A stretch of 64,000 nucleotides of DNA, taken from positions 336,945,215 to 337,009,214 of the forward strand of contig JAUPFV010000002.1 of the NCBI GenBank assembly GCA_036936605.1. The letters are read 5' to 3'. A program made the translations under genes and the position numbers. This DNA is from Limnanthes douglasii subsp. nivea. Its lineage: Eukaryota > Streptophyta > Magnoliopsida > Brassicales > Limnanthaceae. Positions 24,380 through 36,791 of the stretch are shown here, piece by piece (the stretch's first letter is position 1; every line of letters begins with the position of its first letter). The notes beneath the pieces are model-generated. The model was not told the origin of the DNA and made no database searches. It saw only the letters and a program-made list of their open reading frames with translations.

Positions 24380-27245
24380 ATCTCACCTGGAAAATAAAAA
24401 TTCACCAAAGGTGAGTTCCATGAAGCTTAGCCTAGATAAATTTGACGGATTGAATAACTTTAATATATAGTGAATTGAGGTTAAAGTTGACTTAGTACAG
24501 AAAGGATTGGCTGATGCAATCGACGAGAAATCTACAAAGGTTGATCTAAAGGTACTGTCTAAATCTTATAGCGTACTCATACTAAGCTTAGAAGATTAAG
24601 TATATTAATGGGTTAATGAATTCTTATTCTTTCACGTACTATAATAAATAGGTGTGGGATTTTCTCGTATTATTTCGTATGACTTCAGCTAAGCATTGAT
24701 TTGAAGACCTAATAATATTTGATGATGAATGGATCATCTTCGACAATAAAGGATCATGTAATGTCAAAGAGATTGGGACTATGTGACTACAGTTGTGTAT
24801 ATTACTTGAGAGAATTATCATAAATGTGAGTTACGTGCTCGAAGGGTCTTATATATAAGGGTGAAGATGATGAACTGGGGATTTCGCAGCCTTTAGGACT
24901 AACGGGATTTAAGTTCTTAAAGGATTTGTAGTGGTTGACGGGTTTCTATTGTAGAGATAGATTTTACCATGTTATGATATCTTTAGTTGGGACATTTAAG
25001 TGAGAAATTACTTGGTGAACTAAGAAAACAATTATTGTTAAATGGTACCGCATTTTAGAAGTTGAGCTTTTGTGCAAGTTGTGTATTGTGTAGGAGCAAA
25101 CTAGTGAAATTTATGCCCAACAACCAAATAACAAGTAAATTTATTGAGTATGTTCACTCTTACCTTTGGGGTATAACACGTGAATTTACTATAAATGATG
25201 CAAGGTATATCATGTTTTTGATAGAAAAAAATCCATGAAAGTGTGGGTAATACGTTTTAAGACCAAAGATGAAGCATTTTTTGTGTACCGAAATTTTTAT
25301 ATAGAAAATCAAACATTAAAATTGCTGATAAATCTTAGGAAAATTAATGGTTGGAGTATGTAAACAAATATTTCACCAGCTATTGTGCAAAACATGGTAT
25401 TTCTAAAAGCTGAAATGTAGGTGGGACTCCCCAATAGAATAGGTATGCTGAAAGAATGAACCGAACCTTGCTGGAAATGGTTAAGTGTATGTTATAAACA
25501 CTTAAAATGGGCCAAATATTTTAGGATATTCCATGACTATGGTTGCGTATATCATCAACATAAGTTCGTTTATGGTACTTAAGTTTTTTTGTCCTTAAGA
25601 AGCCTAGATTGGAGAGAAACCTAAGTTAGAAACTTTGAAAGTGTTTAGATATGCTTCTCACACACATGTGAATGAGAAAAAAATTCGACTAAAAGCACTT
25701 AAATATTTGTTCCTTAGCTATCTATAATGAGTAAAAGGGTATAGGTTGTGGTCCCTTGAACGTAGACGTCCAAAGGGTTTGATAAGCATCGACGTAGTTT
25801 TCAAAGAATAGGATATGTCATTGAAGAAGACGGTGGATACTTAACCAAGTTCGATCGAGAAGAGATTGGAAGTTGATGATAGGTTTGATTTAGAAAGTGA
25901 AGATGCACATGTTTTTACCATAGATGATTTTAGGCCTAGTACTACTTTGGCTCAAGTAGAAGAATTTCAACTATTGTTTGTGTCTGAAGATGAGAATGGG
26001 TCTCGTGTTCCAAAGACTTTGGATGATCAGATGGGAGAGTAACATAAGTTAGCAAATTATAAATTGGTAGAGATAAAGTAAAGAGACCAAATATTCTGTC
26101 GTGCAAGTATGGTTTTGCTTTATCTATTAAAACATATAGAAATATTTGTTAACCATAAAGTTATCACAATGTTATGAAGAGCAGTGATAAAGAAAAGTGG
26201 CTTACAAACATGAAGAAATAACTAAAATCCTCTAATAAGATGAACACCTAGATTCTTGTGAAGCAGACAAAGGATCATAAGATGGTTTGGAATAAGTGGA
26301 TATTGAAGAGAAAGTCGTGTATTAATGGTGTTGAGTTACCCATATATAAGGCAAGGCTTATAGCTAAGGGATTTACACAAAAGGATGGTATGAATTGATA
26401 CTTGGGGTTTAAATTAGAAGTAACATGTCGCTTGGTGTTTATTTTTATCTCAATAATAGTATTTACAGAAGATCCTAAGAAAATTATCAATATATTAAGT
26501 CCAAGCGATACTCATTTCTAATTAAACACCAACTAAATCCAAAGATAAGAGTTACATGTTTGATATAGCTTATACCAATGTGATTCGCAAGATTATGTAA
26601 GCTATGATCTGCACGAGACATGATATTGTTTATGTTGTAAGTATTTTAAGCAGATTTATGTCAAATCTGAGGAGGCTTCACTGGATATTGCAATCAAGTG
26701 GCTCATGAGATACTTGAAATGCTTGTCTGTTATAGGGTTGTGTTATAATTATAAGATGCTGGTAATATAATATTGATAGGGTATGTGGACTCCGATTATG
26801 TAGGTTGGCTTCACACAAGAAAGTCTACTTCAAGTTATTTGTTTATTGTGTTTAAGGATTGGTTATTGGAATTCTTGTATACATAAGGTCATTGTATTTT
26901 CATCTACATAGCCTGAATATATAGCTACCACAGAATCCATAAAGGAAGTCGTTTGGCTAAATAGATTGTTGAGTGAGACCACTAGATAAGGAATAAGATG
27001 TGATATTATTCTTCGATAACACAAGTACGATATATTTAATAAAGAATATAAAGTTCAATAAGAAAACTAAATGTATAGATATCAAACTGCACTTCATCCA
27101 AGACGTGGTGGAGAGATAAAAAGTGAAGATGGTTAAAATTTGTAAGTGAGAAAAATCCTTCAGATGTTTCTTAATAAGGTACTTCCCATTTCAAACCTCA
27201 TGAGTTATATGATGGAGTTCCACGAATCACATTATGTTTTGTAAC
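24380..27245 (+). pseudogene. Ty1/copia gag-pol relic
   Basis: Ordered copia blocks in shifting frames. Gag start LDKFDGLNNF and LVQKGLADAIDEKSTK (about 24430-24550). Protease/pre-integrase remnants (24700-25100). Integrase GGTPQ and RYAERMNRTLLEMVKCML (about 25420-25490), matching the usual GTPQQNGVAERMNRTL. A spacer-domain fragment with DRFDLESEDAHVFTIDDFRP (25880-25940). RT pieces around 26280-26560. RNase H with GYVDSDYVGWLHTRKSTSSY (26775-26840; usual form GYSDSDYAG-KR-STSGY) and NPSDVS (27150). Stop codons recur every few tens of residues. The integrase and RNase H signatures are unmistakable; the copy is long dead. Confidence 0.88.
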
Positions 27246-28656
27246 CTTCATGATAATAAAAAATAAAGTATATATTTCTCTTGCGCATATGTTAATCATC
27301 AGAATTCAAACCACGTAATTATCTTATGCGTTTTGTTTTTTATTTATGTTTTTCCCTTTATTTGTTGTCTTCATTGAACAAGTTGGAATTTCAAACTCAA
27401 CTAACATAATAAAAAAATTATGTTCCAAAAAATTCTCTTTATAGAAGAAAATATGACTCTCTAGTGTCTCTCTGTTTGTTTACTCTCAAAATATTTCTTA
27501 TCTTACAACTCTCTCTAGAATCTATAATTTTTTTAGTTATTTGTTATGCCTGATTCGCTACAAACATTATGTCATACTTCCTAATCGTTATTTATATAGC
27601 TAAGGGTGGATGGTATAGTACTCCAATTTCATATGATCAGCTGACATCATGTTCCTACACACAACTGAAAGCTAATAGTAACAATAACCTGACATCAGTA
27701 TTAGCATGTACAAACTGTGAGGTTGTGGCACCAACCTCTAACATCTGACATCTGCTACACCACTATTATTCATATCAACCTCCAAGCACGTTTAAATCTA
27801 TTATTGGAAATCTCTGATCAATTAGAATCTTCCTATAATAGCAAACTCATTCGTATACGAAGACTTGGAAGTATATTTTTAAACTTTGGCACCTAAGTCC
27901 ACGTATCCAAGGTCAAATAGATAATTTTCTTGCACTTCGATTCCACGAGATCCTTATACACAAGTCTCGTCAGAACTTATTCTTTTAGGTTCCGACATAC
28001 GTCTCCACACCTAAGTTCCGACTGAACTCGTGTCTTACACATCTTAGAGTCTCAACAGTACATGTCCTTAAGTCTTGAAAATTCAAGTCCCAACACTTAA
28101 GTCTTAGCGATTCCTGCAACAATCACTTTCAACCTACACCTAACAAGTTGAAGTTATTAAAAACCGCGCTAAAGTAATCTTTGAAGGTCCAATAATACAA
28201 CCAATATACTAAATGAGCCAAACTTTAATTTGAATACCAATGTTTTTTTTATTAAATATTGGCATCGAATATTGATATACTGATAAAAACATATATAAGT
28301 TCTATCAACGTCAATCTGCTGACCTAATTCCAATTCATACCCGAGAAGAATTCTCGGGTCCTTCCAAAATCTATAATATCTTCATTATATAATAATATAA
28401 AATGGTTAACATAATCCAAGCTAGAAACGACCTTTAACTTTTCTAAAAAACAAACAACCAATATATAAATCCTTTTTTAAAAAATATTTAGTCACCAAAA
28501 TATAAACTCTACAATCATATCATAATTGATGAAAAAATAAATAAAAATTTAAAATATATATAAAAGACATATCCCATAGTAACTATTAAAAATATATAAA
28601 TTACTAATCATAAAAAAGAATTGGTATCAAAATAAACAATACGACGTTAGTACAAT
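27246..28656. other. LTR-like minus-strand text, then AT-rich spacer
   Basis: From about 28150 to 27440 the minus strand has the feel of an LTR: a CT-rich region with repeated AAGTC/CCAAC words, then TATATAAATAA and a leader with GAGAGAGTTGTAAG and AGAGAGACACTAGAGAG. No second copy or TSD was found, so it may be a solo LTR. ACCCGAGAA-GAA-TTCTCGGGT at 28339-28359 is a perfect 9-bp-stem hairpin. 28360-28656 is plain AT-rich. Confidence 0.3.
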
Positions 28657-28668
28657 TCATATTTATAT

Positions 28669-28888
28669 GCCCCCAAATGGGTAGCCGAGTTGGTTGAGTA
28701 TGGCATTCTCGTGACCAACGATCATGAGTTTGAGTCCCTCTACATATGCTTTCTCGGCTGAGCCTGTCACCTTGTATGGTTTACCTTCTGGCGTTGGTTT
28801 GCAGGCTATCGCGTTAGACTGAGAGTTTACCTTGTGCGCACTCATTGCACTCTGAGTAGCGGCTGCGGATTCCCGAAGAAAAAAAATA
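28669..28888 (+). mobile_element. tRNA-derived SINE, 220 bp, 12-bp TSD
   Basis: Starts GCCCCCAAATGG and carries an internal RNA polymerase III promoter: A-box-like TAGCCGAGTTGG (about 28681) and B-box-like ATGAGTTTGAGTCCC (about 28723). A tRNA-unrelated body follows, ending GCGGCTGCGGATTCCC and an A-rich tail. Perfect target-site copies TCATATTTATAT flank it at 28657-28668 and 28889-28900. The element explains the spurious minus-strand open frame here. SINEs move by borrowing LINE enzymes. The 12-bp perfect TSD indicates a relatively young insertion. The family name is not identified. Confidence 0.9.
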
Positions 28889-29261
28889 TCATATTTATAT
28901 ACCGAACATGAAATATACATTTAATATTTTAGGAAATGTAATCAGAAAAATTATTTTAAAAAAAGTAAAATAAATGAGAGTACATCGGATACCCTGACCC
29001 TGAGTTTTAAAGTGACATTTAAGAGCCTTTTACTTACGCGTTTGTGTACAGTCGTGCGAGTGGGAAAAGCCTTAGTGTAGTAAATTGGGACACAGCAGCA
29101 GAGGTCTTGAAGTTTGGAATGTGACAGACAAAATTACAAAGTCTCGTGATTTCAATTTGAATTTGAATTTGCTTTGTAGCCAGAATATAAATACAGATGA
29201 AATAACGGAGTTCGAGGTATCACTTTTACCCATGCTTATAATTATGGAGTGATATAGACTT

Positions 29262-29507
29262 CGGGTCCGGTTAAATTTGGATCCGGCCCAAAATTTTAGC
29301 CGTCTTTTACCCCGCCGGTTGAGAAGGTCTCAACCGGCGGGGAAGCTTATCCTGACGGGTGAAACAGTTTTTCCGTCGGATGGGAGGGTCTCAACCGGCG
29401 GTTGAGAAAAGTTCAATCACCGGAATAAGAGTAAAATTGTAAAAGTTTAAAAACGTATTTTTTTTAGAGCTGGTTGACATATTTTGAATCCAAATTTAGC
29501 CAAACCC
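29262..29507. mobile_element. 246-bp MITE with GC-rich hairpins and 8-bp TSD
   Basis: Terminal inverted repeats: left CGGGTCCGGTTAAATTTGGA, right (reverse complement) GGGTTTGGCTAAATTTGGA. Flanks ATAGACTT (29254-29261) and ATAGATTT (29508-29515) agree at 7 of 8, suggesting a hAT-type source. The interior is far more GC-rich than its surroundings and contains two perfect hairpins. No coding capacity. Confidence 0.75.
29310..29342. other. Perfect 15-bp stem, 3-nt loop hairpin
   Basis: CCCCGCCGGTTGAGA, loop AGG, then its exact complement. A second one (TCTCAACC-GGC-GGTTGAGA) lies at 29389-29407. Both use the same ACCGGCGG core. Confidence 0.95.
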
Positions 29508-29588
29508 ATAGATTTTTCCTCTTTTAAATGGTATCGCATGGATTGATTACTTTTAAAAACTATACCCCACTCGCATTCACGTAAATAG

Positions 29589-29589
<1 letters not shown>

Positions 29590-29649
<60 letters not shown>
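29590..29649. repeat. (TA)30 microsatellite
   Basis: Uninterrupted TA dinucleotides for about 60 bp. Likely hypervariable and cruciform-prone. Confidence 0.97.
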
Positions 29650-29654
<5 letters not shown>

Positions 29655-30439
29655 TGAACTTGAATTAAACTAAAATTGGGTTAGGTATTTTTTCTGTCAA
29701 ACTATTTTTTTAGTTTAATTTAAATTTGAAATATCCAAAATTGATAAATAAATATAAAAATATCACTCAATCCGAAAAATAATAGTAAAAAAAACTCTAA
29801 ACAATATTAAGATATGAACTTTTTATAAAAATTTCAAAATAACAAAAATTTATAAATGTAAAGATTCCGATTTTTAGATTTTTAAATCACTATTATGCAA
29901 GATAACATTTTAAAAAATTTAAGGGTAAAATAAAGAATCGCACGGTATTTATGAAAGACTGTCTAAAAATCACAACAGATGTGCGATAGCAAATAGTTTA
30001 ATAGTATTGCGTTTTTAGGTAATGTTGTCACAAACCTTTCATATGACATATTGTAGACGTTTCGTAAACTAGGTGCGAATCAGGATAGTTATCTCAAATA
30101 CTTGGGCAAGTTATGTATCATTATGTTTATTTAATGTATGAATATATTGTAGTAACCTGGACAACATATATTTATTATGGTTAATTATACACGTCTTTTT
30201 AGAACGGCAAATTGTTATACCAAACTTGAATTTGATACATCAAATTATTCTGAAGAAAAAAAAGATTCATCAAAATTATGTACCTCTAAGACTAGTAAAT
30301 AGGGGAAAATCTAGGATAACCTACGAATGCGAGAGGTGTATATAAATCGAAAGTTGAACTGAAAAATTTGAAGAAAATAAATTGTAAAACCATTGTGTAT
30401 CCAAATTAAACGTGTTTCTGGTTTATGCTTTAGTTGCTT
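29650..30439. other. AT-rich stretch before MULE relic
   Basis: No clear frame. By position it could contain the degraded N-terminal (FAR1 DNA-binding) part of the transposase that follows, but I cannot align it. Confidence 0.3.
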
Positions 30440-31688
30440 ATTGGCGATTGACCATTGTAAACGAGAAACACAACCACAAACTTTATGTCTGCTTAGAAAG
30501 TTATTAGCAAGCTTGTAGACTCAAAGTGGACGAAGATGAATTAGTTCGTAGTTTGTCTTACATTTTGGTTCGCGTCCCATGATATGTTGGTTTGAATATG
30601 CATAACTCGGAAACTATTTCCAACATAAATACGATCTACAACTGTCGTAAAACAATATCGTGATGTTGATAAATGTGGTTAATCTCAAATGCAATATTTA
30701 ATGGTCAATTGAAGGAACATAATTACTATAGTTGGGGTTGGACAAACGTACATTCCCACATGTTATTGGAAACTGTACTTATAAGACCATTATGTATAAA
30801 ATATCATTGCTTGAGATTTTTGGTGTAATTCAACATCAATTACATTTACCGTTGCTTATGTGTTTATGGGTGCGGAAAAGCAAACAAACTATACATGAGT
30901 CTTAATTTTTCTACATAGGTATGATGGCGAATTATACGTGTGTGTTCCCTAATGTCATTTTGACAGATCGAGAGTTGGCGGTGATGCTAACTATTGAAGA
31001 TCTATTTTGGGATGCAATCAACTTATTATGCAAGTTTTATATAAACAAGAACATTATTTGCACAGTTTGATGTTTGACGCTACTTCGAAGTATTTTATTA
31101 AGTTTTATAACATTTTATTGAAGTAAACACAATAAAAGCTTGTGATAAAAACCTAGCATCATTGTGTGAATTGTTTTATCCTTACCCCAAATGTGTAGAT
31201 AATGTTATGTCATTGATAACAAAATAAAATGATAAATTTCTTAATCATCGAACCAACGAGATAAAACATTATGGAAATAGAGGAACCAATTCGTAAGTGT
31301 GAATAATGTTTTCAATGTTACATTATAAAAAATTAATGTTATAAAAAGATTTTTTTAGGTGTAAGACTCGACATGTGGCCCTAAAATATTAATTCAGTAC
31401 TAACCAATGTATTGTTTAACTGTTTTGGGACAAAGTTCATAAACTCCTATGTACACAACATTCTGCGATTCTCAAATCTTTTGAGCAAAGTAAGTTTTGT
31501 ATTGTACCAAGTCATAAAATTACATGGAACTTACAACTATGTAGTTATATATCCTATATTGGCCTAGAACTAATAGAGAAGACTATTAAACGTCCTATAA
31601 ATATAGGCTTAAATCGGGTAACAGGTGAATGTGTTTTAGGAAAACAAATGGGTTACCTTGCAAATGTGAAATAATGATGATAGAAATA

Positions 31689-31726
<38 letters not shown>

Positions 31727-32490
31727 TCTTAAAGAAGATTTAGATATATTTTGGAGAAAATTATATATTACACATATAGATGAAACCACGCATAAATATG
31801 TTCTATGAAAAAAATGTACATCATAGATAGTTTCATACGTGGTTACAGACTTAAACATCAAAACCATATTATTAATAGGTATATGCATATCCTAAAATCT
31901 GAAACCAATCACGTTGTCGAGCCTAAAGCTCCACTTGTTACTAAAGGTAGAATACAAGTCATTCCAGACCGATTAATTAAACGAGGGCCCATTCATAAGG
32001 AATATGTCATTAAAAATATCGAGTGTGCTAGCATGCACATCGACACGTTAGGTAGCACGAATGCTTCAAAAGTTCCTTAATTTTTAGTACCAAAACCTCC
32101 CACCACCGAAAAATAAATTTTATTGATTTAAGGCTTTCAGAGTTCATACTCTTGTGGGTCAGGAGTTGTACAAATGTTCTCAAATTGAACTACCCTATTA
32201 CAAAATCTATTATAAATGTCATTCATTCAACCAAGTTTTGTTATCCTCGTCAAGATCTTCATCATGAAATCGCGCAAAAGCTTAATCTATAAAATCTCGT
32301 GCAATATTTTATTCCACGTCATCTAGAAATTCATCGAATATGTCTCTTAGACTCAAATATCTCGCCATTTTATTATCAGCTTGATGAGTTTCTCTTGCCA
32401 CCCTACTATTTAGCATTGTTATTCTTACACACTTTTGGTGACTATAGTCTTTCCCTTATTACTACTACTAGTACCCGCTACATTTGAAAA
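30440..32490 (+). pseudogene. Mutator-like (FAR1/MULE) transposase relic
   Basis: Order of blocks follows plant FAR1-related MULE transposases. HNHKLYVCLES at about 30470, then RLKVDEDELVRSLS and INTIYNCRK (30520-30650). The MULE core: NVILTDRELAVM, with the aspartate kept, then DAINLLCKFYINKNI (usual LLCRWHINKN; the histidine is replaced by tyrosine) at 30955-31065. A SWIM-like CFRKTNGLPCKCE patch (about 31635). The C-terminal linker VEPKAPLVTKGRIQVIPDRL plus KRGPIHKEYVI (31918-32010; usual KTRGRPT-RRDPS). A possible OTU-like tail lies near 32300-32480. Stops and a (TA)n insertion interrupt it. No terminal inverted repeats were found. Confidence 0.82.
31691..31722. repeat. (TA)n microsatellite
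   Basis: About 16 TA units inside the MULE relic, just after the SWIM-like patch. Confidence 0.95.
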
Positions 32491-32659
32491 TGCTAAATTT
32501 TGCTCGTACTTGTCAACATACTTAATATACATTATAAAAAGAAAAATGTCAATTTCTTGAATATATACATGGTTATAAGTATCATTAGAAAGTTGTATGG
32601 CTTTATAAAAATAATTAACTAAAAAGGAAAAACCTAATCATTTTTAAAAGGATAAAAAA

Positions 32660-34150
32660 TTACCCCAATATTATAACCGTATGGGATGGGATGAAAATAC
32701 GTTATAAATTTTGCTTCCATATCGGGCATCATTCGCAACATACACTCTTATCTTTATATTTATCCATATGTATGGCAATATTAGTAATTTCATAAAAGGC
32801 CAAGTGAATGTTAAAAGTATATTGCGAATAAAAAGTTTTAGTTGCATCAACAAACAATCTCAAGAAGCTTAACATTGATACATAATAAATTCAATTTTGA
32901 TCTTCAAGAGGTGTATTAGGATTATGTCTTTTAAAAAGCGTAGTAATCTTATTTATATACGTATAAACACGTGCAAGAAGATAATATGTAAAGTTTCATC
33001 TAGTTTCGACATCTAAAACTAATTTTCTGTATGGCTTTTCATCAGTCCTAATAATTTATTTCCACTTTCTTTTAGGACCTGAGGTGGAGCATATTAGGAA
33101 CCCTACTTTAATAGGATCGATATATTCCTCAAACTATACTTATTCCATATTTTACAACAAATTAAAGTAGATGACATTAACATTTAGTGTTATTTTTTTA
33201 GGAAATATAAGGTTGTAATCATTTCTAAGATACTTAATAGCTCTCTCGTTTGAAGATGCATTATCGAAAGAAACGACATAATTTTATCTATAATTTGAAA
33301 ATTATAAATACACTTTAACATACTTTCTTTATTTATAGTAGCGGTGTGTTTGCCAATAGATTAAAAATACTCAATTCTTCTTTAAAGCATCAATTCAGAA
33401 TACATCCAATGTAAAGTAACCCACATTATATCAAACTCAAGAAAAGTAGATATATCAATAGTTAAAGAATTTTTGCATGGCAATGCTAAAATAGTATCAT
33501 AAATTATTTATTTTTTATTTGCATAATATTTACAAAATTCTAATCCCATAGAGGTACGTGTGATGTGTATGGCTCTTGGGTTTACCCCATTACGCATCCA
33601 ATTAACATATCTTCAATTGTCACCAAAACGAAACGATTGTGAAGTACAAACAACATATATCATAATTTCTTCCCTATGTGTATTTCGATTAAAAACAAAA
33701 TAATTATCGGGTTGAGGATCCATGAATGTATTCCCTCTTTCATAAATGTTATAAGGATAAAAAAAGTTATGTTTAGATGAATGTCTCGACATACCCCTCA
33801 TTTCGTAATTTGTTTTTCTAGACTTATAGTTATATACTTTCTCACAATGATTACACTTAGCACAATTCTCATCAAGATTCTTAGTAAAGTGTTCACATGT
33901 CTAAGATGTTTTTTTCTACTATTTATACCAACGTTAGTATTACCAGAGATATCAACAGTAACATAAGAATAATATGTTTTGAGTATGGAGTTTCTGCGGG
34001 ATCATGCATATCTAAAGAAGAATTTAGGTCAAGATTAGTCATAGGGTAAGAATTGACATTAACCCCGCGATCACCGTTATCGGGACATTTCCTCACTTTA
34101 TTGCCATTAAAAATATGTCTTTTTAAAAATATGAAAAAAATCTAGTAAAA
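32660..34150 (-). pseudogene. hAT transposase relic with BED zinc finger
   Basis: Reads right to left. The N-terminal BED finger is in one frame: TCEHFTKNLDENCAKCNHCE, then KVYNYKSRKTNYEMRGMSRH, about 33900-33770, with the CxxC pair and closing histidine. Next comes NGVNPRAIHITRTSM (33585-33540), then TLHWMYSEL (about 33420). VVSFDNASSNERAIKYLRND (33275-33215) is the conserved catalytic-core DNASSN block. The hydrophobic C-terminal region follows to about 32670 in several frames. It ends before the dimerisation domain. Frameshifts and stops inactivate it. The family is RICESLEEPER-like hAT, by motif identity. Confidence 0.85.
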
Positions 34151-34385
34151 TGGATTATGTAATTTCTACTAAGCATTTAATCATCAATTATCGTTTTCCG
34201 CCAAGGAAACTTGATTGAGTTTATTTATTAAAAAATTTGATCAAATATTAAAGAAAAAAATATATAAGAATGATTTGAAAGATTATAGTAGCAATTGTAA
34301 AATTTGATTTTGAGAGATTTTGGAAGAAGAATATTGTTTGAGAAATTATTTGAGAGATGAATGAGAACTGAATGAGTATATTCTC

Positions 34386-34730
34386 TATTTATAAAGAAAA
34401 AAATTAAAAAGTATATACAAAAATTGGATCAAATTGGATATTCAATTTGAAATTCTGATCAAATCAGATATCCAATTTGATCACGGGTATTAAAAAAATA
34501 GTCGTTCGTCAATCGGATATCCAATTTTGCCAACAATTACTTTTTTTAAAATACCCATGGCCAAATTGGATATCAAATTTGGCCAATCAGATATCAGATT
34601 CCCAATAGCAAAAAAAACCCTATAAAATATATCTATTATTGTTCAATAATCTCATAAATATCATCATACTTCTCTCATATATATCTAAAATTCAAATATT
34701 CTTTACTTAATCCAAATTTCCAAATTGCTT
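34386..34730. promoter_or_regulatory. Palindromic, apparently divergent promoter region
   Basis: On the minus strand CTTTATAAATAGAG (about 34385-34397) is a consensus TATA box followed by a CT/CA-rich leader towards the hAT frame. On the plus strand CCCTATAAAATATATC (about 34616) precedes a CATC/CTC-rich leader and ATGGCTCATAAAG at 34731. Between them, GATATCCAATTTG, then GGGTATT and an A-run, occur as an inverted pair (about 34476-34500 and 34545-34585), giving the centre a head-to-head symmetry. Bidirectional activity is inferred from sequence only. Confidence 0.45.
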
Positions 34731-34920
34731 ATGGCTCATAAAGTCACAGGGTCTAAAAATCCGGAAGTGATGTCGCTGAAACATCCTCATCATCAAGTAA
34801 ATAAAATCAAGATCCAAGAAGGATTCATCGCAACATGAACAAGTATCCGAGAGTATTCAAGATGAGAACAAATACAAAGTTCACATTCAAAACCACATGA
34901 CGCCAAACTACAAGAAAATT
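34731..34920 (+). pseudogene. Start of an unrecognised open frame, shared with 53.86 kb
   Basis: ATGGCTCATAAAGTCACAGG opens about 35 codons. The text AAACATCCTCATCATC, CAAGATCCAAGAAG, CCGAGAGTATTCAAGATGAG and AGTTCACATTCA aligns in order with 53870-54000, which begins ATGTCCAAAAAAGTG. So a leader plus start of an unknown repeat-borne gene exists twice. It is interrupted here by the copia array from about 34940. Function unknown. Confidence 0.4.
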
Positions 34921-34939
34921 ATAGGATATTCATCACCAA

Positions 34940-36790
34940 GAATCAACTATAGATTCATCACACTCACTCATCACTCCCTCATCACCTTCCGCTCCACCAA
35001 CAACTTATGCTCCACCAACACCTTATGTTGTCTCACCTCCATCAATAACACTTCTTTCTCATGCTTTTGCTAATGATCTCTTTGTTTATCATTCCAACCG
35101 CCATATTCAGCCTCTTACATGTCACCAAGACCATGACATGTCTATCGGGATCAATCAATCTTCAATGCAATCAATTTTGCCAATCTACAAGGTATCCCAT
35201 CTCCTTTCATATTTTGATTTTATGATTTTTCTCGAAGCGTCGTGATTTTCTAGCTTTGTTAATAATACAAGCCGAGCCTTCATCTTTTAAACATGCTAAC
35301 CTTGATCCACTTTGGCGCCAAGCCATGTCCACTGAACTTCAAGCTCAAGCAACACTTAACAAATGGTTCTCTTCCTCTGGGGCACAAACCTATCGGAAGT
35401 TGTTGAGTTTATCAGAACAAATACAACTCTAATGGAACCATTGAGTGATACAAAGACCGTTTGGTGGCTATAAGGTTAAAACAAAGTTGAAGGTATGGAC
35501 TATCATGAGATTTTTTCTCCAACTACTAAACTCATCACTCTTTAATGTTTGCTGATTGTTGCAGCCTCTAGAAATTGGTATGCTCATCACTTGATGTTCA
35601 TAATGCCTTTCTTCGTGGAACTCTAGATGAATATATATATATGTTCACAATGCCTTTCTTCGTGGTATGTCGGCTTCAGAAGTATATTTACGGGATTTGA
35701 ATCAAGCATCCCGAAATTGGTTCTCCACTCTTTCAGCTAACTGTCAAAACTGTAGGTTACATACAGTCAAAAGCGGATTACTCATTTTTTACTAAATCAC
35801 AAGATAACAAGTGCACTGCTATTCTCATCTATATTGATGATATCATATTGACTAGAAATGGTTTGCATAAAATCAAATTGCTAAAGAATCATCTACTCCA
35901 ACATTTTCACATTATAGATCTTGGCGATTTAATATATTTTCTAGGTATTAAATTTTCTCGATTTAAGAGAGGAATCTGTATGTCTCAAATAAATTATACA
36001 TTATATATTTTACTAGATACAAGATTGTTATGTATAAAACCCGAAAAATATCCAATGGAGCAGAACTTGAAATTAACCGATGAAGATGGTGAGCTAGTTC
36101 ATGTTTCGACTAGATATCTCAGACTGGTTGGCAGGTTAGTATATTTGAAAGTAACTAAGCATGATATTGTGTATTTTTTGTGTACATTAAGCCAATTTAT
36201 GGGAGCATCTAGGAAGCTACACTAGGAAGCTGCATTAAGAGTCATCTGTTACATCAAGAAATCACAAGGTCATTGTCTTTTCTTTCCATCAGAAAATAAC
36301 TCTGACACTCAGTGCCTTTTGTGATTCAATTTAGGTGGATGTCGTATATAAAGATGTTTTGTTTCCGGATAGTGTATTTTTTTGGATCATCACTCATATC
36401 CAGGAAACAAAGAAACAAACTAATGTTTCATGACCATCTGCAGAATCAGAGTATAGAGCAATGGTGAATACTTGTTTGAAATTAACCTGGTTAAGATAGA
36501 TACTTAAAAATTTGAAGGCTAACTTGGATACACCAGTGTCATTGTTTTGTGATAATCAAGTTGCTTTATATATTTCAGCTAATCCAGTTTTTCATGAGCG
36601 TACTAAACACATTGAGATCGATTGTCATATAATTTGAGAAAAACTTCAGGCCAAGATAATTCGCTCATGCGATATCTTTACGAAGATGCAATTGATAGAT
36701 ATATTTACTAAAGCACTCGAGAAAGATCAATTTTATTTTCTGTGTAGGAAGTTTGGAATTTTTTATTTATACTCTCAAACTCAAGGGGAA
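34940..36790 (+). pseudogene. Ty1/copia reverse transcriptase-RNase H relic
   Basis: A proline-rich connector (34980-35030) leads into RT pieces: MDYHEIFSPTTKLITL (about 35490) and NWYAHHL (35573). From about 35760 to 36225 one frame stays open: QSKADYSFFTKS, the catalytic YIDDI motif intact in AILIYIDDIILTRNG (35820-35864), FLGIKFSR, and the QFMGASR end. RNase H follows with the SAESEYRAM block (about 36440), [20 protein letters not shown] and TKHIEIDCH (36545-36625), DIFTKALEKDQF (36702-36735), and the polypurine tract AAGGGGAAG just before the LTR. Stops lie outside the long frame. This is the best-preserved polymerase segment in the window, yet still incomplete. Confidence 0.9.
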
Positions 36791-36791
36791 G

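Noticed and set aside
28663..28920. 85-codon minus-strand protein
   Set aside because: The frame lies entirely on a SINE with exact TSDs; no protein family match.
31595..31888. 97-codon minus-strand protein with an Ile/Tyr run
   Set aside because: It is created by the (TA)n tract inside the MULE relic and is antisense to recognisable transposase text.
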